14,963 nt of DNA, from the NCBI GenBank assembly GCA_964589725.1, contig CAZPUJ010000775.1, positions 1-14,963 on the forward strand, given 5' to 3'. The DNA comes from CAYSHJ01 sp964589725. GTDB lineage: Bacteria > Planctomycetota > Planctomycetia > Planctomycetales > Planctomycetaceae. Below, piece by piece: positions 6,305-12,329 of the stretch. The position numbers and the translations under genes are program-made. Below the pieces are notes generated by a model, which did no database searches, was not told where the DNA came from, and saw nothing but the letters and a program-made list of their open reading frames with translations. How positions within the stretch are numbered: position 1 is the first letter of the stretch; every line of letters begins with the position of its first letter.

Positions 6305-7750
6305 TCAAATCAAAACGCGTTGCCGCAGTTCCAAGAACTGATTGATCAACGGGATCGTTAGCTGCGACGGAGTCACATCCAACACGTGGACGTCGGCGTG
6401 ACGCAGCGTGTGCAACGCTTGTTCGCGTTCGCGAAGTAAGCGGAAGGCAACGGCCATTCGCGAGCCGTCGAGGACTCGCTCGACGGGTGTCTGCACGACT
6501 TCTCCGAGTAGCGGCGTCTGCAACGCGGCGAACAAGACAGCATGACGTCGTGCGAGTTTTCCCAGTGACGCGCGGAAACGCTCCGTCGTCTGCACGTCGA
6601 CGATGTCCGAGATCACGATCATCAGAGACCGCTTCTGCTGACGTTGTTGCAGCGTCGCGAACATGCGGCCGAAGTCCGACTCGCGCCATCGCGACTGAGT
6701 CGCGTAAACCTGATCGACGATCGCTCGCAGCGACGGCAGGCCCGACACCGGTGGCAAGTAGCCTAAGACTTGATCGTCGAACAGCGCCAAGCCGCAGCGG
6801 TCGCCGTACTGCAACGCCACGCGAGCCATCATCAAGCCCGCGTCGATCGCGCAGTCGAGCTTGTTCCCCTTGGCGGCGTCGGCTGCCATCAAGCGACCGC
6901 AGTCAATCACGATCATCACGTCGCGATGCCGCTCGACTTGATACTTGCGGACGATCAAACGCCGTTGCCGAGCACTGCTGCGCCAGTCGATGCGGCGCGG
7001 GTCGTCTCCTTCACGGAATTCAGAGAGCGATTGAAAATCCGTGCCGATACCTTGCTGTCGCGTGCGGACCATTTTGTCGAGCAACTTCAATTCGGCGGCG
7101 GCGTCCTTTGCCAAGTCGTGATGCGAGCAGTACGTCTCTGGCAAGACTTTGACGTCGTTCGTTGTCGGCAACGACCACTGTCCTTCGACGAAGCCACAAG
7201 GTCCGGACAGCCTCAGCCAGAACGGACCGAAGCGGTACTGGCCGCGAATCGGCACGCAGAACTCGCGAGCCAATTCAGTGTCGAGCTGATTGGGAAACAG
7301 CTCAAACGATCCGCTCACGAAGCGCGGCTCAGCGACGGTCGGGACCTCGTCGCGCCATTCGCCGCGCAAAGTAGCCCTCACGCTCCAAGGCTGAGAAATA
7401 CCTGGCGAGCGGGGCGGCGTCAGCCCCCCGGTGGTCACGATCGCCGCGGAAAACCGGGGGGCTGACGCCGCCCCGCTCGCCTGGGAGTCGATTTCTTCAC
7501 TGGCTCTCCGCAATTGCCACGTCACGCGAAATCGCTCGCCGCGTCCAACGACGGTCGGCACAATACGATTCACCTCGAAAGCCTTGCGTTGAGTCCGCAA
7601 GAATTGGATGTCGATGCCGACCAACACCGCAATCGCGACGGCCAATAACAGGCCAAGGTAGACGATCTGCGGCACGACGAAGACCGTCAGCGAACCGATC
7701 AACGTCGCGACCAAACACCGCATCAGATTCCGTCCCGGACGAAGCTTCAT
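6305..7750 (-). CDS. DUF58 family protein (von Willebrand A-like), MoxR partner
   Basis: 481 residues. Two N-terminal membrane segments (about 10-26 and 28-46), a beta-rich region (50-200), then the DUF58 signature EFREGDDPRRIDW (244-256) followed by SAR at 259-261, leading into a von Willebrand A-like fold (277-415). The metal-site motif DxSxS is degenerate: Asp283 is followed by CGRL, without the serines. The start ATG overlaps the MoxR stop by four bases (ATGA), so translation is probably coupled. DUF58 proteins are usually encoded next to MoxR ATPases and are thought to work with them. Residues 90-116, in a loop of the beta-rich region, come from an inserted palindromic element; the frame is kept. 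Confidence 0.93.
   Translation of the reverse strand: MKLRPGRNLMRCLVATLIGSLTVFVVPQIVYLGLLLAVAIAVLVGIDIQFLRTQRKAFEVNRIVPTVVGRGERFRVTWQLRRASEEIDSQASGAASAPRFSAAIVTTGGLTPPRSPGISQPWSVRATLRGEWRDEVPTVAEPRFVSGSFELFPNQLDTELAREFCVPIRGQYRFGPFWLRLSGPCGFVEGQWSLPTTNDVKVLPETYCSHHDLAKDAAAELKLLDKMVRTRQQGIGTDFQSLSEFREGDDPRRIDWRSSARQRRLIVRKYQVERHRDVMIVIDCGRLMAADAAKGNKLDCAIDAGLMMARVALQYGDRCGLALFDDQVLGYLPPVSGLPSLRAIVDQVYATQSRWRESDFGRMFATLQQRQQKRSLMIVISDIVDVQTTERFRASLGKLARRHAVLFAALQTPLLGEVVQTPVERVLDGSRMAVAFRLLREREQALHTLRHADVHVLDVTPSQLTIPLINQFLELRQRVLI
7404..7481. repeat. Palindromic element A inserted in frame in the DUF58 gene
   Basis: Perfect 29-bp inverted arms at 7404-7432 and 7453-7481 with a 20-base loop, 78 bases in all. 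Arms begin GGCGAGCGG and end AGCCCCCCGGT. The element encodes a low-complexity peptide (ASGAASAPRF...GGLTPPRSP) between two segments that look like one continuous beta-rich domain. It shares arms with three elements in the TPR gene at the other end of the window. Confidence 0.9.
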
Positions 7751-8694
7751 CGCGGAACCTCGACCTGTTCCAGCATTCCGGCGAGGACGTCGTCGGTCGT
7801 CGTCCCTTCCAGTTCGGCGGACGGGCTGAGCACTACGCGATGCCGCATCGCTGGCAAGAACGCGGTGTGAATGTCGTCGGGCGTGACGAAGTCGCGGCCG
7901 GCGAATCGGGCGAGGCTTTTCGCGCCCATCAGCAGCATCAATCCGGAACGAGGACTCGCGCCGACGGCCAGGCTGTCGTCGTTGCGACTGGCGTACAGCA
8001 GTCGCGACACGTAGTCGATGACCTCGTCGCGCACGTGCGTCTGCCGAATCTCCTCACGACTGGCGATGATGTCTTGCGGCGAGATGACTGTCTGCACCGA
8101 CATCGCTTGTGGGTTCGATCGCCCACCGGTCGCATGATGTTCACGCAGCACGCGCTGCTCGGACGTGCGATCGGGATACGACACCAACACCTTGAACATG
8201 AACCGGTCCAACTGCGCCAGCGGCAACGGATACGTCCCTTCCTGCTCGATCGGGTTCTGCGTGGCAAACGTAACGAATGGATCGGGCAAGTTGTGCGTCA
8301 CACCGTCGTACGTCACGTGCAATTCCTGCATCGCTTCCAGCAACGCCGATTGCGTTCGCGCGGAGGCACGATTGATTTCGTCGGCCAGCAGAAAGTTTGT
8401 GAAGACCGGCCCACGCCGGAATTCGAACGCATGTTGATCCTCGCGATAGATCGACGACCCGGAAATGTCGCCGGGGAGCAAGTCGGGGGTCATCTGCACG
8501 CGGCGATACTCCAAAGCCATCGCCTGCGCGATCGTGCGGACCAGCAGCGTTTTGGCCGTGCCGGGCGGCCCTTCCAGCAAGACATGCCCGCTACTAAACA
8601 GCGCCGCCAACGACATGTCGACGACTTCATCCTGACCGAAAATAACCTTCAGGACTTCTTGGCGAAGGGCTTGATAGCGTTCTGCGAGAGACAA
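7747..8694 (-). CDS. MoxR family AAA+ ATPase
   Basis: 315 residues from a TTG start at 8694. This start is preferred because AGGTGA lies four bases before it and it gives the MoxR-like beginning MSLAERYQALRQEV; no ATG exists nearby and the longer open frame upstream is the antisense-like shadow of the DUF4350 gene. Walker A is GPPGTAKT (42-49), Walker B is LLADEINRA with Asp105 and Glu106, and the MoxR stretch MTPDLLPGDISG (68-79) and sensor-1 ATQNPIEQEGTYPLP are present. MoxR ATPases use ATP to remodel or mature protein complexes, usually with von Willebrand A-like partners; DUF58 follows directly. The start overlaps the end of DUF4350 by 46 bases. Confidence 0.93.
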   Translation of the reverse strand: MSLAERYQALRQEVLKVIFGQDEVVDMSLAALFSSGHVLLEGPPGTAKTLLVRTIAQAMALEYRRVQMTPDLLPGDISGSSIYREDQHAFEFRRGPVFTNFLLADEINRASARTQSALLEAMQELHVTYDGVTHNLPDPFVTFATQNPIEQEGTYPLPLAQLDRFMFKVLVSYPDRTSEQRVLREHHATGGRSNPQAMSVQTVISPQDIIASREEIRQTHVRDEVIDYVSRLLYASRNDDSLAVGASPRSGLMLLMGAKSLARFAGRDFVTPDDIHTAFLPAMRHRVVLSPSAELEGTTTDDVLAGMLEQVEVPR

Positions 8695-10106
8695 GGCGTC
8701 ACCTGTTTCAATGCGGAAAGAGCACGAGACTCCGAGACGGATCGCCGCGACGACAGCAAGTCGTCGAGGCGACTGAGTGTTTCTTCCAAGCGTCGCGCGC
8801 GAGCGGGATCGCGTCGCGCGATGACTCCGACCGCGTCGCCGAAGTCGTCTTTCTCTGGCGGCAATCCACATTCTTTTCGCACGGACCAGACGAGACCGGC
8901 TCGAACTTCCCGCACGACGAACGCCAACGCGCCGCGACCATGCAACAAGAACCGAGACATCGCGTCGAGATACTCGCCGAGCGACCGTCGCGACGCGGCC
9001 GGCAGTCCGATGGCCGGGCCGAGGAACACCGACTGTCGCCACGCGACGATCGAGGCCAGGCTCAACAACACCAAAGCGACCGTCCCATACGTCCGCTGCG
9101 CGAACAGCCACATCGGATTCCCGCGGATTGTCAGCCCGTGATAAAACTCGTCGAACACAACACCGCGCCGCGAGCCAACCAACAGGTGCGTCAGCAACAC
9201 CGCGTTGTCGGCGACCGAGACATTCAGGTTGTGAGCCAACGCCGGCAGGCTGAGAATGACGATCTCGCCCTGTCCGCGCCTTAACGCAGCGGCGATCACG
9301 TGCTCGGCACCTTTCGAGTCTTTCGCGATCACTGTTCCCACCGCCGCGACGTTCGTGGTCGGGCGAGTGTCCGGCGAGCGACCTTCCGCTCCGGCATCCA
9401 CAGTCACCTCTGATCGGTTGCCGTCGCTCCCTTCGATCTCGGCCAGCATTTGCGGATTCGCCGACACTTTGTGGACCAGCACATTCAGCGGGTCGAACGA
9501 TCCCGTGCCACGAACGTCGAGCATTGCGGTTGGAATCTGGTGAGTTTCGGGTTCCGAACCGAAGAACTGTTTCGCGAGCTTCTGATAATCAACGTCTTCA
9601 TGGACCAGCTTGCGGATGTCCGGAATGCCCGGCGGCAGAGGCGATTCACTTCCGTCCGCTGGCGAGAAAGATGTGATCGAAACGTGGTCCACACCTAACG
9701 CCTCAAACACGCTGGTGTCGCTCAACCGAGTGGCTTGTAGAAGCTGAAGTACGTTCCGATCGCTTCGCTCCACGGCCAGCACGATGCGCCCGCCGCTCTC
9801 GACCCACGGCTGGAGGTTTTTCAGATAGCTGGGGTCTGTGGCAACTAACTCGGGCTGGGGGTTCCACAAGACCAGCGTCTGCTGATCGAGTCCTGACGGG
9901 CCCGGCGGATGCAATTGCCGCCGAACGGGCATCTTCAACTCGGCCAACGTTTCGAACAGCGCGCGATGCCCTTGAGCTCTCGTGCCGTACGAATCGTCTC
10001 GCACCCCGCCGCCATCGGGTGGACTGAGCAGTGACACGCACGTCCCGATCAGCGACAGCACGGTGGTCGCTACGACCGCCAAGATCACATTACGTGGCGT
10101 GAACAT
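8649..10106 (-). CDS. DUF4350-type membrane-anchored protein
   Basis: 485 residues from ATG 10106, which has AGGAG upstream and directly precedes an N-terminal membrane helix (about 6-27); the longer frame adds 29 unlikely residues. The DUF4350 part starts near DDSYGTRAQGHRALFETL (about 38-55), and includes WVESGGRIVLAVE and VVFDEFYHG (about 316-324). A second membrane helix (338-356) is followed by a helical cytosolic tail rich in charged residues (about 357-485). Topology predicted: helix, extracytoplasmic domain, helix, cytosolic tail. Overlaps the upstream DUF4129 gene by 17 bases and the downstream MoxR gene by 46. The biochemical role of DUF4350 is unknown; it commonly neighbours MoxR and DUF58. 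Confidence 0.88.
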   Translation of the reverse strand: MFTPRNVILAVVATTVLSLIGTCVSLLSPPDGGGVRDDSYGTRAQGHRALFETLAELKMPVRRQLHPPGPSGLDQQTLVLWNPQPELVATDPSYLKNLQPWVESGGRIVLAVERSDRNVLQLLQATRLSDTSVFEALGVDHVSITSFSPADGSESPLPPGIPDIRKLVHEDVDYQKLAKQFFGSEPETHQIPTAMLDVRGTGSFDPLNVLVHKVSANPQMLAEIEGSDGNRSEVTVDAGAEGRSPDTRPTTNVAAVGTVIAKDSKGAEHVIAAALRRGQGEIVILSLPALAHNLNVSVADNAVLLTHLLVGSRRGVVFDEFYHGLTIRGNPMWLFAQRTYGTVALVLLSLASIVAWRQSVFLGPAIGLPAASRRSLGEYLDAMSRFLLHGRGALAFVVREVRAGLVWSVRKECGLPPEKDDFGDAVGVIARRDPARARRLEETLSRLDDLLSSRRSVSESRALSALKQVTPCLSQNAIKPFAKKS

Positions 10107-10770
10107 CGGCGGTTCTCCTCGCGAATTGGCGGATCTGAGCATGCGCCTCGCGGCAGGTGGCGTAGTCATCCGACTGGCACGGTGCGTCGCCATACCACTT
10201 CAGGTCGAGCGTGTCGACCAGCAGTCGCAGCGGATCGGCGATGGGCGAGTTGCGATACCGCCGCAGATGCTCGCGATTAGTCGTACCGACGCGGAACCGC
10301 CGCTTCTCGCGAGTCTCCAGCCGCAGCAACGCCGCGCGAAACAACAGCCGAATCGCATCGACCCACTCGCCGCATCCGGCCGCCTCCTCGGCCCGCCGCT
10401 CGAGCAGATCGGGATTCTGCGTCGTTCGTTCATCGAGCACCGGAGGCGACGGATTTCGCCGCGGGCCACGCACCGCCAGCACGATCGTGTACACGATGTG
10501 AGCGATCAGCAACACCAGGATCACCACCAAGCCAACGACGATTGTCCATCGCAAAATCGCCGGCAACCCGGACGTCAACTCTATCAGCCAGCGGAACGGA
10601 GTCAGAATCCACTCGATGATCTGGAGAAGCAGCTTCAGCCACTCGTACGGCTCCTCCGACGTGACCGGGGCGATGTTGTAGTCCGGACGTGCGAGCACTT
10701 CCGCGATCTTGTCCCGAATTGCGTCCGGCGCGGGGAGTTCCTGTGGCGATGCGAACCTCAGAATATCCAT
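10090..10770 (-). CDS. DUF4129-type membrane protein
   Basis: 226 residues. An amphipathic N-terminal region (42-66), a strong membrane helix (about 73-99) and a C-terminal cytosolic domain (about 120-215) with WVDAIRLLFRAALLRLE and TTNREHLRRYR, the pattern expected for DUF4129 (helix with A-x-R-L-L-like core followed by TNRE). DUF4129 is a small domain often fused to transglutaminase-like proteins or found in MoxR/DUF58 operons; its activity is unknown. The stop codon overlaps the DUF4350 start region by 17 bases. A GAGGAA about 17 bases before the ATG is a loose ribosome site. Confidence 0.82.
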   Translation of the reverse strand: MDILRFASPQELPAPDAIRDKIAEVLARPDYNIAPVTSEEPYEWLKLLLQIIEWILTPFRWLIELTSGLPAILRWTIVVGLVVILVLLIAHIVYTIVLAVRGPRRNPSPPVLDERTTQNPDLLERRAEEAAGCGEWVDAIRLLFRAALLRLETREKRRFRVGTTNREHLRRYRNSPIADPLRLLVDTLDLKWYGDAPCQSDDYATCREAHAQIRQFARRTADVHAT

Positions 10771-10804
10771 GAGCGACGACGTTCCTCAGCAATGAGCAGC
10801 GGCC

Positions 10805-10867
10805 GAGTTGCTCCGCAACTCGGATGGGAGTTGCGGAGCAACTCCGCCACATTGCGGCTTCGCCGCG
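10805..10867. repeat. Hairpin repeat cluster within the operon
   Basis: Two mutually inverted 17-bp palindromes, GAGTTGC-TCC-GCAACTC at 10805-10821 and GAGTTGC-GGA-GCAACTC at 10828-10844, are followed by GCGGC-TTC-GCCGC at about 10855-10867. They fill the 138-base gap between the polytopic membrane protein gene and DUF4129. They could attenuate transcription or protect the mRNA end, setting the ratio of the first gene to the rest of the operon. Confidence 0.75.
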
Positions 10868-10908
10868 TTAAGTCCGCTTGAATTCCGGTCCTGGATTACT
10901 GGCCGTCC

Positions 10909-11694
10909 TCAAACGTCGTCGGCAACCAGTTCTTCCAATTCTGCTTCGGAGCCGACCGCATCCGCCAGCAACTGCAAGTCGAAGTTTTCATGCATGCAAC
11001 GGCACGAGAAATAGAAGACGACGCCAGTCGCCGAGGACACGATGGTCACCACCGATTGCAAGACTGACATAACGATCGCCCGCACATGCGGTTGTCCGAT
11101 GAAATATGCTCCGATCATGATCAGCCACACGAGAACGCCAATCACAAGCCCCATTGAGAACATCGTTCCGATGTTTCCCTTCATCAGAGCTTTGCTCCGC
11201 TTCAGCGCGGCAAGGCCGGAGACCTTCTCGATCACAACCACCTGCGTCGACAAAGCGAACCAGAAAGCACAGAGAATACCGGGAATGATCAATAGGATCA
11301 GCCCACCCATGACTGACAACCCGAACAAGAACCACGTCCAGAAGAGCGGAATGATGGCTGCCAACGCTCGACGCAGCGAATCACCCACCGTCAACTTACG
11401 TCCCAAATACGCCTGAGCGATGCCATGCACGATGGCTGCGTTGGTGATGACACCGACAATGATCGACAGGAAGGAAAGAACTTGTATCAGCCTTTGCGTC
11501 GACGGGTCCGGGACCGGAACCTCAATCGGACCGATCTTCATCGTGGGCAGTTGCGCCTGGATCAAAAGGGTTGCCGCATTGAGTCCAAAGACGCCCAGCG
11601 TGATCACGAAGAACTGCCCGAAATGATTCTTAGTCAGCGAGATCGCCTGGTCCAGAATGCCGCCGAGACTGAGCTGTTGGATCTTGTAGCGCAT
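10909..11694 (-). CDS. Polytopic membrane protein (glycerophosphodiester phosphodiesterase membrane-domain-like)
   Basis: 261 residues from ATG 11694, with GGAG about 12 bases upstream; an earlier ATG at 11787 would add 31 residues that do not look like the family. About six hydrophobic segments: 26-46, 70-96, 112-130, 131-150, 176-200 and 207-232. The stretch LILLIIPGILCAFWFALS followed by VVVIEKVSGLAALKRSKALMKGN is the pattern of the membrane domain found beside or fused to glycerophosphoryl diester phosphodiesterases and in YciC-like proteins. No catalytic phosphodiesterase domain is present. It is the first gene of the minus-strand MoxR/DUF58 operon. Family call is by pattern only. Confidence 0.85.
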   Translation of the reverse strand: MRYKIQQLSLGGILDQAISLTKNHFGQFFVITLGVFGLNAATLLIQAQLPTMKIGPIEVPVPDPSTQRLIQVLSFLSIIVGVITNAAIVHGIAQAYLGRKLTVGDSLRRALAAIIPLFWTWFLFGLSVMGGLILLIIPGILCAFWFALSTQVVVIEKVSGLAALKRSKALMKGNIGTMFSMGLVIGVLVWLIMIGAYFIGQPHVRAIVMSVLQSVVTIVSSATGVVFYFSCRCMHENFDLQLLADAVGSEAELEELVADDV

Positions 11695-11935
11695 GCTGAC
11701 TTCTCCAGGGAATGTGATCGTGAGCAGACGGGACGATCGTGGAATCACGGAAAATGGCCAGGACGAGAACCGCCGCCCAGGGAACACACCGTAAGAAACG
11801 GCCCACTAGAAGACTCGGTCCATTTCTGGTTGTCAAGCAGCCATGACGCATGAAACTGGACTCTGCCACACGGCAAGCTGTAGCATCTTCCGAGTATTGC
11901 GAATTGAAATACATCATTTGCTGGAAAAGGCTGGC

Positions 11936-12241
11936 ATGGCGACATCACGTGGGATCAAGCGCGGTACGAAATCGAAGTCAGCGAGCCCGCTCATGGTTCG
12001 GTTGGACCACGACAGCAAATCGGTTTTGACGGCCGCCGCCGGACTGCGGCGAGTCAGTGTGAGCGATTACGTCCGTTTGGTCACCCTGGCGCAAGCTCAG
12101 CGAGAAGTCCTGGCCGCTCGCGACCAAACGATCGCGCTGATTCCCCTTGAACAACTGGCCTTTTGGAACGCGCTCAATCAGCCCGCCAAGTTGACCGGTG
12201 CTCAACGTCGTTTGGGAGCCATCATGCGAGGCGAATCGTGA
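11936..12241 (+). CDS. DUF1778-type ribbon-helix-helix antitoxin, no adjacent toxin
   Basis: 101 residues from ATG 11936 with AAAGG about 8 bases upstream. A basic N-terminus (2-15) precedes a short strand PLMVRLDH (18-25) and two helices (27-38 and 41-60), the layout of a ribbon-helix-helix DNA-binding domain. The tail IPLEQLAFWNALNQP (69-83) matches the DUF1778 region that in TacA-type antitoxins wraps the GNAT acetyltransferase toxin. No acetyltransferase or other toxin frame follows: the next gene, 88 bases on, is the TPR gene. It may be a solitary antitoxin or a repurposed regulator, possibly acting on its own promoter or on the TPR gene. It is divergent from the membrane protein gene, with 241 bases between the start codons. 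Confidence 0.8.
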   Translation: MATSRGIKRGTKSKSASPLMVRLDHDSKSVLTAAAGLRRVSVSDYVRLVTLAQAQREVLAARDQTIALIPLEQLAFWNALNQPAKLTGAQRRLGAIMRGES

Positions 12242-12329
12242 CGAGCGTTCGTTTCGATTGTTCCTGACGGAACGGCAGTTGGAAGCCATGATGTCGCCAT
12301 CCGGTGATTGAGGGTTGGTTTCCGAGACA

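Noticed and set aside
8695..9111. N-terminal extension of the MoxR frame (139 extra residues)
   Set aside because: It is Arg/Val-rich, has no family resemblance and lies wholly in another frame of the DUF4350 gene, which has clear domains there.
7840..9141. 433-codon plus-strand frame opposite MoxR and DUF4350
   Set aside because: Composition is Arg/His/Gln-rich, with no motif; it is the antisense shadow of two well-supported genes.
11808..11836. Minus-strand promoter with a perfect TTGACA (11831-11836) upstream of the membrane protein gene
   Set aside because: The -35 match is exact and well placed, but no acceptable -10 box lies 16-19 bases downstream.
12198..12311. Possible 37-residue protein starting at GTG, overlapping the antitoxin's end (a toxin remnant?)
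   Set aside because: Contains RSFRLFLTERQLEAMM, which looks protein-like, but it is very short, has no ribosome site and matches no toxin fold I know.
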